A program made the position numbers and the translations under genes. Below the pieces are notes generated by a model. It made no database searches. It saw only the letters and a list, made by a program, of their open reading frames with translations, and was not told the DNA's origin. A stretch of DNA of 64,000 bases from NCBI GenBank assembly GCA_024811115.1, contig JAKOGH010000881.1, positions 1-64,000 of the forward strand, read 5' to 3'. This DNA comes from Terana coerulea. Its lineage: Eukaryota; Basidiomycota; Agaricomycetes; Polyporales; Phanerochaetaceae. Below are positions 1 to 12,288 of the stretch, piece by piece. Each line of letters starts with the position of its first letter. Position 1 is the stretch's first letter.

Positions 1-845
1 TTCAAGAACGAGTACATATCTGAACTCTATAAGTCTCTGGGAATCGAAGCCAACGCATCCACGGCCTATCACCCGCAGACCGACGGCCGACGGAACTGAC
101 ACGCTGAAGTCAACAAGTACCTTCGCTTTTCATCAACTACCGACAATCCGACTGGGCCGAATGGCTACCCTCGCATCGTTCTCGTACAACAACAAGGTCA
201 ACAGCTCCACCGAACAAACTCCGTTCTTCGTCAACAAAGGCTATCACCCTAACTCCGGAAACGAACCCTACCGGAGTAAAAAAGGAAACCGTGAGAGACT
301 TTGTAGATCGGATGAAATCAGTACGAGAAGAAACGCAGGCAGCCATCGGATTAGCACAGGAGACGATGAAGCGCTTCCACGATCGGCGAAAGGGAAGACA
401 CGTGAATACAAGCCGGAGACCTGGTATGGCTTGAAGGAACCAACATCACAACCGATCGACCGACGAAGAAGCTCGACAACAAGCGCTACGGCCCGTTTAA
501 AGTTAAACAAAAACACGGCGCCTCCGCTTACGAGCTTGAACTTCCCAAAGCATGGCAAAAGATTTATCCCACGGTCACCTAGATGTGGCTCTCACCGCCC
601 GGTGAACCCTCCTTCGAATCCTAGCACGTGAACCCGAAATACCCGATCTGATTGATGGACAAGAAGAACATGAGGTCGAAGAGATCCTTGACGGCCAAAC
701 TAGACAAAGGAATTCTCAAATACAAGGTTCTACGGAAGCATGAAACCGGTCCGGCAAGGCATACATGGAACCGCGATCCAACCTCACCCACTGTCAAGAT
801 CTCATTGATGCCTTCTACAAGCACGACCGGCGCCCTCGTCCGATG
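1..845 (+). pseudogene. Ty3/gypsy (chromovirus) integrase C-terminus with chromodomain, decayed
   Basis: Translated across frames, the first 150 bases give the end of a retroviral-type integrase core, including the typical STAYHPQTDG motif, followed by an in-frame TGA. Then comes the stretch that usually follows the core (LASFSYNNKVNSST, TPFFVNKGYHPN) at about 165-255. Around 670-840 a chromodomain-like tail is readable (EVEEILDG, then TWEPRSNLTHCQDLIDAFY-like residues split over frames), which marks the chromovirus clade. There are several stops and frame changes, so this copy is dead. Its 5' part (gag, protease, RT, RNase H) lies outside the window. It is followed by a purine-rich tract and the LTR at 990. 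Confidence 0.8.
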
Positions 846-989
846 ACTGAATTCCCTCTGTAGCGTTCGCCCCCAACATCAATCAATTCATCGGACATTG
901 GTTCTAGACTCTACAATTGGGAAATAGGTCGTACAGATCAAGACGCCGAGTTCTATAGATCACGGACGTAATCCTTAGAGAGGGGGTTA

Positions 990-1285
990 TGTCATGAACT
1001 TCTGGGCGTCTCTAGGGTATTCTTTCATTTCCATTGTCTTCTACCCCTATCTATTGTTCTCTCATCGATACTCGTGGTTTCCGTGATGTTTCTCTATTGT
1101 TCTGGACCGCTCTAGTACATACACGAGGATACCGGGTGGTACTGTACAGTTTAGGACTACACCTGTATAAGTAGCTACCGTCTGCAACAGAGAAAGCCAG
1201 TCTTGAGCTGGTCTGTTCCCCAGCTAGTTACTCGGAGACTGCACCACTATTTCCGTCCCCAGTTGAGAGCGTCGCACCTGGTACA
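990..1285 (+). repeat. 3' LTR of the Ty3/gypsy element
   Basis: The segment starts TGTCATGAAC directly after a purine-rich tract (about 976-987, the expected polypurine primer site) and ends with ACA at 1285, giving TGT...ACA termini. A TATAAG box lies at about 1166. The length of roughly 296 bases suits a fungal gypsy LTR. The 5' LTR is outside the window, so the target duplication cannot be checked. The right edge is inferred from the TG/CA rule and from the point where the neighbouring gene's reading frame stops. Confidence 0.65.
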
Positions 1286-2501
1286 GTTGTACTAGTTGTT
1301 GTTGACAAGGTCATTGGATACGCTTACATGCAATAAACCCCATCCTGTATCTGTCATATCATACACATGCGTCTCGCCAAATAGAAACATGGACTTGACA
1401 GCTTCCAGATCCCCCGCCCATATGCTCAGAAAGACTGGTGCGTCGTGTTCGACGATTCTCGGTGTAACCACACGGAAGTGTAGAGACGATTCCGCGAACC
1501 GTATCTTCATGTCGACGCCTATGAACTGTAGCCATGCTGGCAAGTAAAATGACAACTTCGTCGACTGCAACGAACTGCCCAGACAAGTCTGGTCGTCGCA
1601 GTCGCTTTTGTGCGACCAAGGCAGCGAGAAGATCGAGCTGGGAATGAGGAACGCCCCTGTGTATCCGGCGAGACGCTTCGTGGGAAAGGACTTGACAGAT
1701 GCATGGTGGCAGCGACACTTGCATCTCTTGTCGCACTGCGGGGATCTGTTCGAACGCCGACGACGAGAAGACGATACTGGGGCGACGCTGCCGCGCGACG
1801 CCACTGCACGTACCACACTCGATGACGCGGAGGCTTGACTACGCTCGCTGACTGCCTCGGATGAAGTGGAGGGCTGTTGAGCCAGAATGACGTGGTTTTC
1901 GAGGTGTATCTCCGTTAAGGCTGTGTGCCTCTCTGTGCGCAACTCCGCAACCAGCAGCTCCTGGTGGTGTGCGAACGCACTCTGCAGCTGCTTGATGTCA
2001 ACCAGAGTAGCAGCGATCGCTGAAGTGGAATGACTGACACGGAAGAGATGTGAGACACTGTTGAGCCGATGTATCCAATAACAACACCTACGAGGTCGCA
2101 ATCACGACGAGGGCTGTCAGAGTGGTCTTGACGTCGGAAAGTCGCTCCAACAAGTTGTCCAACCCGCCACGTTTCCACAACCACTTGAGCTTGTTGATCT
2201 TGCTGAGACCATCCTCCGTCTCCCGCGTTACGCTATCAACAAACTTCTCGATCGCCGTCAGCTGCTCCTTGACGCGTTCCTGTAGTCGTGCGACTTGGTC
2301 CGCATCCTCGAGAACGTCGAGAAGTCCCGATGCCTGAGCGCGCTGGAGCTGCAAAAGTAGGAAGGTGACATCTTCGGTCCGACGCTGAAGAGCCCTGAGG
2401 TCCTCGGGGGCGCTCTTAATCGCTTCGCAAATGTCCCGGACCTGCTTCATTAATGAGAGGCCGAAGGTTACGAAACCGAGGACAGCGCTGGCAGGATCCA
2501 T
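1286..2501 (-). pseudogene. PigL_N-type/ankyrin-repeat protein, cut by the LTR
   Basis: Exon 1 (2501-2092) starts MDPASAVLGFVTFGLSLMKQ, the amphipathic N-terminal domain (PigL_N or Helo-like) seen in fungal NLR-like and ankyrin proteins. An intron at about 2091-2034 (GTAGGT...CAG) joins in frame to exon 2, which holds the C-x3-C-x-C-x-CH motif and the YLPAWLQF/FAESSLHF-type linker common in fungal ankyrin proteins. It then reads into a first ankyrin-like stretch (GDLEAVKSMFLFG...GWGLLHVSVSND). The coding sequence runs straight into the LTR end at 1285 and stops there, so the ankyrin array is missing. The remainder would lie beyond the retroelement, outside the window. Such proteins are thought to act in self/non-self or stress sensing; that role is inferred. 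Confidence 0.75.
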
Positions 2502-3433
2502 GGTTAAGGTCGGAGACGCATGTGAGGGCGAAAGAGCGAGTGATGAGGAATGTAAGATTCGGGTGGCATGTAGCTTTATATTCACGATTCTACAGTTTCT
2601 TGCCCTATGATCGCTTCAGAGGCACATACAATCAGATAGACCATGCAACATACGGGTCAACGCTGCTCGAGGACTCTCATATGTCAGGACCATGCTCCTC
2701 GAGGCAGTAGATTTGGTTCTCCACAGAAGTGCATACTGGGAATAGAGTGTGATCAACATGCACAGCTTGTGGGCGGTGTTAGCTGTTCTGCATCTGCCTC
2801 GAGGTGTTGGAATTATCTACCGCTGTGAAGCCCCTCCTAAGCAGGCGTCCTCGAGGTTCAACATTGAGCGTTCAGCGCGTGAAATGTATCAATTGGTGAA
2901 TCGGGTTTGGCTGGCGTCATCGTCGTCGTTGCACAAGTTCTGCGCACGCGCTCTCTTAGCCTGTGGCGCAGAATGCCGAACGACCACGTGGGTACAAGCG
3001 CCACAAAGGTCTCAGTCCAGGCGGGACAGCTTTGGTCTTTCCTCAACGTAAGTACCGCTGGAAGTTGCAGTCCGAATCCAAGGTAATATCTTCAATTTGG
3101 TTTATTTATACGTGATGGTAACGAGATCCCTAGGGCCAGTGCTTGTGTCCTTCCCTTTTCCCGAAAGTGACTCAAACCATAGGAACGTCAACGGCACTTA
3201 CTTACTACTAGCTACTCGTCGAATGGACAACGAAATCGTATAGCGACAGCCTTGCTCGTACATGTATATTGTACAGGGCTATCCTTCATTGTATCTAGAG
3301 AATATGAACATTCTTCTGCATCAAGAATCCGACCTATGGTTTCTGCGCGGTTCTTGTCGTCGAATGCCAGGCAACCTTCATTACTGTAACACGGTCGTGA
3401 CGCTCAGCCACTTGCACACTTCAAATAGCTAGG
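2502..3433. other. Intergenic, no gene recognised
   Basis: Only short overlapping open frames with no family signature are present. It contains the upstream region of the ankyrin-type gene. Confidence 0.5.
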
Positions 3434-4406
3434 GTGGTGTCCTACCTGTTGTCCCACTACGCTCGACGTTGCATCCCCAGGCCTGAGCCAGCCCGGCTAT
3501 ATCCCTTAAGCCCCACTTCTGCGCTAAACATGCTCCTTGCTTTCACCCACCTGAATAGCCCAGTCCCCGACACATCACGGCTTCCCGCCAAACACGAAGG
3601 TGCTCTCAGCAATTCAAAATTCGCCTGTCCTTTTCACCTTATGCAACTCTGAAGGCGTCCAGTCGTCTGCCGACGTCAGCGGTCCCTTCACTCCTCGGGC
3701 TCCTACCGCTTCTCCACCCCCAAGTCGCGAACTGCTAACTGCAACGAGAGACGCTCTTCAAGAGCTGATTCCGCTCGCTCGAACACTCGCGGAGAGTATG
3801 AGTCTATGCTCGGACCGCAATCCGAGCCTCGACAACTTGCCACACGATGTCAAAGAAGGGGAGAAGAAGGCGTTGTGTGTGGATGCGAACGCCGCGGCTG
3901 ACTTTGAGAAGGACTCGTCGCCACATCGGACATGTTGGCGCAAGTGCACCACTACTTCCCTACCCCGCATTCGCCATCTGTCGATGTATGCAAGAACAGC
4001 TGCACGCCGCCACTCGCCTCGCGCAGGGCTGAGCTCTACCCCGTGGCCAGTCGCCACTGGAGCTTGCTCGTTCCATTCAAAAGCAGTATGCGCCATGCGT
4101 CGTTGGAGGAGGGGTCTCGTAGTCTCCGTCGGATCCAGCTAGGCGGTGGTAGGGGGAAGGGTCGTGACGCGGAGCGTGGAAGCAACAGTGGACTTCACTT
4201 GCTCGCGCCACACGAGGAAGCATTTAGGCATCGCTTTCGCGTGGAAGCGGCGGAAAACGCCACAAGTTGCACGGGAAGGGAGCTCTGCCGAATATATCGC
4301 GACCCGGGAGGGAGATTTTGTCGAAGCTTTTGACGCTCTCTTGCGTAGTCACTTCCGCGATCGGGTTATGAATTCAGGGTGCGAGAATAGAAACGAGATG
4401 GAGTGA
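3434..4406 (+). pseudogene. Unrecognised, possibly decayed coding region
   Basis: Three plus-strand frames succeed each other. One (about 3600-4142) is Ser/Pro-rich, then has a helical-looking stretch around RELLTATRDALQELIPLART. Another (4146-4406) ends in EYIATREGDFVEAFDALL. No splice pattern that joins them was clear, and no known family was recognised. It may be the remains of a gene or chance open frames. Confidence 0.2.
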
Positions 4407-4537
4407 TATATAATTGCAATAAACATGAATGCACATGACAAAAGAGCGAACTCATCTAATTAAATAGCCGGGCGTACTGATACAAAGCCGATAGTCCGCT
4501 TTCATGATTCTCAGCGTTATGAACCCCACCTCAACCC

Positions 4538-7492
4538 TCACTTCAAAGGAGGAACGCCCCAGCCTTGCATGATGAAGAACATCCTGCCATAAACCTTTGT
4601 CAGAAACGACAGTGTGTAGGGCATGAACAAAATCAAACGTACCATCTGACCCTATCGGGTCGGAAAAGGTGGAACGCGAGGAGCCAGATCGCTACAAATG
4701 TCATCAGGTGAAAAGGCCCTCGGCAAGAGGAGTTCAAGACCCACTGAGTTCCATGTAAGTGAAGAAGCCGAATGCACCGCCTTTGGCACCGTGCTTGATG
4801 TAACGAATGACGTCGACCCACAACTTCATGTCTTTCGGAGAAGGCCGTGCGTTCTCGTCCATGAGGAAGGTTAAAAGAATGCGACACACTGTAGAAAGAC
4901 GATGTCAGCACAGTGATATGTGGAAACCACGTTGACGTACGAATACCGATGTGGCTGCAATTACAGTTGGAAGCAAGGTTAGTACGACTCGAGCAGGTCA
5001 AATAAGCGCGATACGCACAAGTGTCCTCTGTTATTTAAAGCAACGTCAAAATGGATAGCAGGCAGTAAAGTTTCCAGGTCGACTTACACAGTACCAATCG
5101 CGTTCATGTACGATGAGTTAGTCATCAAAATCGACCAATCCTCCACAGGGAAGTTTTGGAGATACAGATTCGGACGCTGGCCAGAGACTTGAGCACTTTT
5201 GATTGCGATGCATGCTAATCGAACTCACATCGTAGTTTTCAGGGAACAAGTCCTGCGGCAGGAAGTCGACGCTAGGCTTCTTGAACCCAGTGGCGAGGAC
5301 GACCAGGTCTGCGTTAAACTGCATGGCAGCGTCAATCCACGCTGGAGATATCAGACGTGAAGCAAAACATACCTGCTTCTCTTTGCCTTCGTCACCAGGC
5401 TTGCTGTCCCTGCTACGCACGTTGACCACCACGCCATCGGGATTGAGTTTCTTGATGTCGCCACGGATGTACTTGACTCTGCCTGCACGCACGTGGCCAA
5501 GGAATTCGTCGTTTACAATCTGGAGAGGGTATATGCTGGTCAAGACGAGATTGCAAAACGAGAGGCCGACCTGTACTTACTGGTGTGCCCTCGAAGAGAC
5601 CATGGTGAGCGGGCGTAAGGTCCTCGACGCCATGATAATTCCAGGCTGTGATGAACTTCTCCCAGAGGAAGCTGAGAACAAGTCAATGAAGTACACCAAT
5701 CATGAAACAGGAAGGAGTCGTACCTTAAAGGCATTTCCCTTCCGAACGGTTGAGCTGAGATCAGAGTGTCAATAACCGTGTTGCGGGGATAATCCACTAC
5801 ATGAAGCCATTAGTATTCGGAGGCCCAAATGTGGGTACATGCGGTCGCGTACCTTGTCATCACGAACGACCATAACCACCTGCTCGGCTCCCTCGGCGAG
5901 AGCAGTCTCCGCCGCCTCCACCGCGCTGGCGCCACCACCAAGAATAGCAACATGCTGGCCCTTGAAGTCAACGCCGGAAGAAGTGATCTGGGACGAATGC
6001 AGGATAGGCTTCGTGAAAAGATCGCCAGCGTCTCCGTTAACGGGCTTCTCGGACTGATCCTGGTCGTCTTCGCCCTCCTCCTTTCCGGCGTTGCCAGGCC
6101 GCTTGGTGTCCTTCTGCACGTCCTCGCCGACCTCGTACGCTTCCTCCGGTCGCGGGAAGCCCTGGTCCTTCTTCGCCGCCTGGTCCTGCCCGAGCTCCCC
6201 ACGTCGGTTGGTCGACGGTGTTCCACGGGCCCTCGCCGCCAGCAACAACCGTAGTCGTCCCGTGCACGTCACCGACTTTCTCGGGGAGAGTGCCGAAGCT
6301 GTCCGTATCCTGCGTCGGCTCCTCTTCCGTCTTCTCGTCACCATTGTCACGGAAAACCTCGGCAGGTTTGGGGAAGCCCTGGGCCTTCTTCGCCTGCTGG
6401 TCGCGCTTGATTGCGGAGGCGTCCGAGGTGTCGAGAGGACTTGACCAAGCTGACTTCTTCGGTGCGCCGTTCCCGTTCGCCGAGGTGTGGTGGGTCCTGC
6501 TCGGGCTTATCCTTCTTTCTTGTCATTTTCGTCGTCAGTCTTGTGTTCCTTCTCTTCCTTCGACTTGTATCCGGGCATGCCGGGGAACGTGACCATATTC
6601 GGCTCGCCGCAAGTGCCGATAGTCACGATGACGGCGTCGAACTCGCCGTCCTGGCCGTCGTTGATGATCCACTTGGACTTGGCTTTGCTACTGTCTTCAT
6701 CGTCGTTGTTGGAAGAGGGAGCACGCTTCACGGAGGTGATTGTGGTGTTGAATCGGGTTCGTGGTTCGAGCTGATACTGACGCCAGACCTTCTTAACCTC
6801 TGGAACAGCGTACTGTCAGAAAGTGCACGAATGGAAAATAGTTGAGGTCAGAGTTGACGATTCTGCGAGCAGAAGCGACTCGAAAATCGCCATAATCGTC
6901 TGCTCTGAGACCCTGTAGTAGTTAAGTTACTCACCGCCAAGGATCTCATCTCGCTGAGGGAAGAACCGCGACCACTTCACAGCAGGATGGAAACGGTACA
7001 GAATGGAGTTGAGTTGAAGACCTGACGTCTTGTTCACGGATGTCCAGATGCCACCTATTGAGTGCATGTGAGCGACGCGAGCATATACGCAGCAAAGAGC
7101 TCTGGCCAGACGTACCGACTTTATCCGACTTCTCGTAGATCACAACGTCGAAGCCGTGTGCAGTCGCATGCGCGGCGGACGATATTCCTGTGAGGCCAGC
7201 ACCGATGACAGCGATACGTCCACGGGGATTCTTCAACCTCAGGGGTGGCCGAGGCTGCAGTGATTCGTACCGCGTCAGTAAGAATTAAAGCGCATGAACT
7301 TGTATGGCGCACCGGTTTGAACAGCCAAAGAATAGGGAGCTGGATGAGTTGGTATGCGAAGTCGAGCAAAAGTGTGAAGAGCCGTTTCGGAAGCTCGTAG
7401 AAAAGGAAAGTGAGCAGAGTAAAGGGCAGTAAAGCCCCTTCTTTCGCTTGGTGTTCAAGCTTGTGAAGGCGGTCTTTCGAGACGACGGTCAT
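4538..7492 (-). CDS. Flavin-containing monooxygenase (FMO-like) with N-terminal membrane anchor and a large low-complexity insert
   Basis: An FAD/NADPH-dependent monooxygenase with many exons. Exon 1 (7492-7313) encodes an N-terminal hydrophobic segment (about residues 20-58) that probably anchors it in a membrane. Exon 2 has the FAD-binding GxGxxG in IAVIGAGLTG and the following KVGGIW. Later come VTIGTCGEPN, the NADPH-type loop HVAILGGGASAVEAAE, the ATGF motif (VVLATGFKKP, about 5290) and the C-terminal GRMFFIMQGWGVPP-type end. Between GMPGY (about 6570) and DLFTKPILHSSQ (about 6010) lies an unusual charged insert of about 190 codons containing a duplicated AKKxQGFPxPxE unit. The reading frame changes at least twice inside it, once by a G/C run at 6197-6200. 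The rest of the gene splices cleanly, so the gene may be functional with a sequence error, or broken in the insert. Substrate unknown. Confidence 0.75.
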
Positions 7493-7900
7493 GGTGGTAG
7501 GGAGTGAAAAGACGTCGACCCCGACGATCACTTGAATATATACGCTCGAGATTGATGCACATTTTGAGTTGCGAGGTGCGTGAACGTGATTTCTGAGGAA
7601 TGGGATAATGACGTCGTGGTTTTCGGTGACGACAGGCGGCGATGAGGAGCATCAACGCGACCTCGTGGGAAAAGATTATGGCGCCAATCAGCAAGCCACG
7701 CGAGCTCGACACTCTCACTGGCAAGTGCCGTTAGCTGCTGGCACTTACAGACTCCCGAGTTAAACTTCCGTGGCTCAAGCTTACGCTGGAATTCACTCTC
7801 ACTACCGCTTGCTGCAATGTTGTCATGACGAAGATCCAAATATCAAAACTCTGGTTTTTATTATTACATGGGTAGTACAGAGGTATAGTGGTATCTATGG

Positions 7901-9371
7901 CTAAGGAATTACAGCTACGCGAGTGGCAGGTATCGAGCGGTATGGAAGACCGCAATACAAGGGGAGTATCGTACTTGGCTCAAAGGCACTACGGGACACT
8001 TTTGGCGGACGGCACCGGCTTTGTTCTCCAACTTTGATCAAAACAATGCCTTCGGAATGCATCCAACCCGCCATGCGCTGGCAGTCGGCGTCCCTCTCGC
8101 CAGGGGTCAAAAGCCAGTCGAGTACGTCTCGGAGCTTCCTGCCTGCGACAAGTGCCTCGTAATATTCCTCGGACTTGCTTCTTACGACCTAGTTCAGCAA
8201 CGCGTCAGGTTTCTGCTCTCGCCAATCAAGACAAGTGCAACTCACCCGTTCGAACAAGGCATTCAAGCGTGCACTCTCTTGGGGCGTGTCAAGATACAGA
8301 GTGTCTCGATGGGCAAAGCGTGGGTCCTTCGTGGCAGAATACCGAAGCCAGCTTGGGTACTTCGCCGCGAGCACACGAGGGACAACGGAATGGAGCTCCC
8401 AGTCGACCACCCCGGTGACCAGCCCCGTCTCTTCGTCAACGAGGATGTTCGTCTCGCTCAGGTCGTCGTGGGACAGAGCGCAGCGCGACGCTCGCGTCGA
8501 GACCGTTGCAAGCAGACGTTTGGTGAACGCCTCCAGACTGTACAGTGCGTGCGCTGTGGTTCGTTGTCCCTCCCCCGATGTGCAGTTCGCCATGGCTGAA
8601 GCGCGCTTTGAAGCGAAGAAGTAATCGAAGAGCTCCCCCATGCTCTTGTAGACGCCGCCTGCTCGTGACGCGGGAGAAATACCCGTTCTGGGCACAATGC
8701 GGAGGGTATTCGGATGTTCTCCCGGGGCTGTCGACCCTATTTGCTGCGGAACGCCTAGGCGAAACAACTCCACCATGTGCTGTGCGTATGAAATGATCGT
8801 GGACTCCTGGTATGACTATTTAGTCGCAGAGTTTGTCGTGGAACGATAAAGTACTGACCTTCTGAAAGGTGTCGAACAGTCCCCAGCACTCTGCTAGACA
8901 GCTGCCAGGAACGGTTGCCAATATTAAAAATGAAGGAATGTCGTATTTGGGCTCGGGTGTCGGTATGTGTGAGCGGTCTTCGAGCCATCTCAAGAGGTTG
9001 AGCTCGCTTGCAGCTCGAGTGGTGGCGCATCTCTGCCTCTCCTTCGGATCTGTCTTGAGTGGTCTCCGAACAAGAAACGACTCCCCGCCCTCCAGGAAGA
9101 CTTCGTATGTCTACGCCACCCATCAGCCCCAGCTGTGAATGTGGCGCAGCGAAGGACGCACCTTGTTGACGCTTTGCCCTCTGAGCCTCGTCGCCACCAC
9201 AACGCCGCACAGTGTCTCCTCGACCCTGTCCAGGAAGTCGCGCTGCCCAACGCTAATGTCTTCTCCGAGCTTCCAGACTTCGAAGGAGGCTGGGTACCCG
9301 CGGAGCATGCGACGCGCGCCCGCGCGGTCGTAGAAGGGAACGGGAGGGCTAACCATGACTGTCCAGGTCAT
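7901..9371 (-). CDS. Aminoglycoside-phosphotransferase-fold (APH) kinase-like protein
   Basis: Four exons (about 9371-9162, 9110-8859, 8779-8246, 8188-7901) sum to 1284 bases and give an uninterrupted protein of about 427 residues. The N-lobe carries VFLEGGESFLVRRPLK with the nucleotide-binding Lys. The catalytic loop is LSHDDLSETNILVD (HxDLxxxN type, Asp acting as base) and the metal-binding DWE follows in GVVDWELHSV. This is the phosphotransferase family (PF01636) widely expanded in Agaricomycetes, with mostly unknown small-molecule substrates. It lies upstream of the FMO gene in the same orientation. An alternative start Met is at 9356. Confidence 0.8.
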
Positions 9372-10046
9372 CCTAGCGTAGATGGTGGAGGTAAAAGAAA
9401 GAGATGATAGAGCGCTGGGGCGAACGGGAGATGAGATACCGGTGTCCTTGTCCTTGGGTTGCTCTTGTCTGAATTTCGACTCGCTTCCGTGAGCATGAAC
9501 GCCACAAAGTCTTCGGCCATCACCATGCCGGCACGCTAAACGCCCATTCTTCTTGTTCCCCGAGACAAAAAGCTTGCTTGAAGCGGTGTGCGCCACACAT
9601 GAACGTTAAATGAACAATTGGGCTGTGCACTGTTTTAGTATGCTGGTGCATGTTACGCTGTGTGGCTCACCGCACCCAAGTATTGTGAGCGTTCGTCTTC
9701 AATTCTCGGGCCTCGGCTCGGGCGCCCCGAGCGACGCCCTTCCACCGCCGGTGATGCAACGTGCTCCGAGTGAGACTCGAGTTCAAGACCGTACCCGCAC
9801 GTGTAAAAGGCCGGAAACTTGTCAGCGTGGATGTTCGAGATTACTGGTCTGTGCCAACTCCGACATGTGGACTCATGTGGACTGGTATTATATGCTGTGC
9901 TAAGCCAGAGACAACATGTCTCTACTGGCCGTTTCGCCGGGCAGTCACGTGACTCTCGCGTGGCGGGCCACTAATTACGCGAAGACAAAGGTGCATCCTC
10001 TTTCTGCTCGTTACCACCACCGCCTTCCCACACAATTTTACTGGTC
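9372..10046. other. Intergenic between divergent genes
   Basis: Separates the minus-strand kinase-like gene from the plus-strand MYND genes and so holds both promoters. No RNA gene or repeat was recognised. Confidence 0.5.
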
Positions 10047-10953
10047 ATGTCCCAATCAGCGCCTCGAGTGATGCCGCCTCGCCAGGAGATGGAATCCATG
10101 GCGGACCTGTTGGCCAGAAACGCTCGGCTGGTAACGCCGCTGCCCGCCGGCACGGACTTTACGCAGGAGGAGTTTAGGGAAGTCCAGACCCAGGTGCGTC
10201 TTGCAAGCGATGTCGCCGCCTCCTGTCTCTGAAGCGGGCTTGAGCTCCCCGCGCTTGAGGTCCTGCCACCCCCAGTGATAGAGCCCCTCTACATGGCATT
10301 CGCCGCTAGACACCTTCCTGCTCTTACCAGAACGCTTCGCTCGCTGTCTTACGAAACACGACCGCAAGCCCTCGCCAGCCTAATCCAGATCTTGTCGCTG
10401 TTTCCCAACCCAGACATGAACCCGTACTATCGTCTGCGCCTGCGCTCTCCAGTCTTCAATGGCATACCCACACTAGTCGCAAACGCTTTCCGTGAAGGGA
10501 ATCGCTTGGCTCCGTCCTTCTGGACCAGGTCACATCTGCCTTTTCCTCATCCACATGCTGCATTGGTGCGATCCAGAGATGGGGAACGATGGGGAAGCGT
10601 CTATAGACAAGGACGTACGGGATCGGCTTCTGCAAAAACTCACCAGCCTGATCGAAGGTCGAAGTTACGAACAGCTGCCCGAGAAGCAGCGCATCGAGAT
10701 CGAACGGCTAGCTAACATTCTGAGGGCTGTAGAGATCATGCCTGGCCAGCCTGGATACTACCTTAAGTCGAACCGCGCTCGCCTGCAACGTGACATTGCT
10801 GGAATCGACACGTGCACGTTCTGCAGGAACAGAGAGAACTTGGCGCTGTGCTCGCAATGCCGGACTGTGAACTATTGTAGTCGGGAGTGCCAACAACAGG
10901 CGTGGAAAAAGGGTCACAAGAGCAGGTGTTATACTATGGCTGGTGACACGTAG
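10047..10953 (+). pseudogene. MYND zinc-finger protein, copy A (one frameshift)
   Basis: Exon 1 (10047-10193) and exon 2 (10245-10953) flank a 51-base intron at the same place and with the same length as in copy B. The N-terminal region holds the family motif TPLPAGTDFTQEEFREVQ. The C-terminus is a MYND finger with C-x2-C-x8-C-x2-C spacing, YCSRECQQQAW, then H and C near KGHKSRC, which would bind two zinc ions and probably a Pro-rich peptide partner. Compared with copy B the frame slips by one base near 10510, between EGNRLAPS and PSGPGHIC, without a clear homopolymer. Everything after the slip reads as a full, conserved finger. Either recently inactivated or a sequence error. Confidence 0.75.
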
Positions 10954-11258
10954 AGAATGTACTTGGTATGGATTATTTTCGTGCTAGTGTACCTTGCCTG
11001 ATCTGGGTATGCTATAGTCGTGTATCCAATCAAAAGAACGTTGTATTCATGAATGTGCGAACATCACTCCTTATGATGGGCAACTCATGAAGTCGCCGAA
11101 GCCGTGCTGAACCACAACGCGGTCAGGTCGTGGCTGGCTGGACCCATTCAAACGTAATCCACTCACATGGTAGACCGCATAAGTTCTCGTCGCGCCTAGC
11201 TAAACTTAACACAAACCATTTTACTCACTACCACTTGCATTGTTGAGAGTAGACGACG

Positions 11259-12173
11259 ATGACGGCAGAGCAGCAACCTAAGCATACACCCTACAGTCTC
11301 TCAGCAGACATGGAGCTCATGGCAGGAAACATAGCCAATGCCGCTCACCTTTACGACCCGCTACCCACGGATACCGACCTCTCGGATAAAGACTTCGCCG
11401 CAGTCCAGAGTAACGTACGTAGATCGCTCATTACTGGGCAATTCAAAAACTAACATGGTACATAGCTCAATATGCTGGCATACTTTCCAGCAGAAGCGTT
11501 CCATCTGCTATACCTCGCTATCTCCGCGAAGCACCTCCCGGCCCTCGTGCGGACGCTTCAGAGCCTCTCCTTCGAGAAGCAATACACCGCCTTCTCCACC
11601 CTCCTCCAAATCCTTTCGCTCTTCCCCGACCCGCAAGTGAACCCGTACTTCCGCGCCCGCCTGCGCTCCCCGCTCTTCGCCGGCGTCCCGACGCGCATCG
11701 CGCACGCGTTCACCGAGGGCGTCCGCTTCCTCCCGCCGTCCGGGCCCGGCCACCTCTGCGGGCTCCTCAGCACCCTGCTCGTGTGGTGCGATGCGGGCAT
11801 GGGCGACGACGGGAAGGCGTGTGTCGACAAGGCCGCGCGCGCGAAGCTCGCGGCGACGCTGTGGGCGCTGCACGACGGCGAGACGGCGTGGGTGCGCGAG
11901 CTCGACGAGGAGGAGCGCCTCGCGCACGAGCGGCTGGCGAGCATGCTGAACGCCATCGAGCTCGAGCCGGGGCCGCCCGGGCAGCACGTTACGTCCCTTC
12001 GGGACAGTATGCTAGGACAGATCACGGACAAGAAGAAGTGTGCCCAGTGCGGGAAAGAGGGCAAGCTGGCACTGTGCGCGAAGTGTCGGACGTTAGGGTA
12101 CTGCAGCAAGGAATGCCAAGTACAAGCGTGGAAGGATGGACACAAGAGCAGGTGCTATACAATGACCGAGTGA
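11259..12173 (+). CDS. MYND zinc-finger protein, copy B (intact)
   Basis: Exons 11259-11414 and 11466-12173 join in phase 0 across a 51-base intron and give about 287 residues. An N-terminal motif (YDPLPTDTDLSDKDFAAVQS) is followed by a helical domain shared by all four paralogues (LSLFPDPQVNPYFRARLRSP, PPSGPGHLC, WCDAGMGDD). A MYND finger follows at the C-terminus (CAQCGKEGKLALCAKC, YCSKECQVQAW, GHKSRC). MYND fingers are protein-interaction modules; no SET or other enzyme domain is visible, so the role is unknown. Exon 2 is markedly GC-rich (11.68-11.97 kb). It is the only member of the four with an unbroken frame and the reference for judging the others. Confidence 0.85.
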
Positions 12174-12288
12174 TATGCGGACCAATGATATTTCCTGTCC
12201 ATGCAAGAGAGAGTGGCGAACGTTTCTTTTGAGATTGTCCTAAACGAGTGAAGAAAAATGTATAGCCCCTACAACGAGCTTCATGTCA

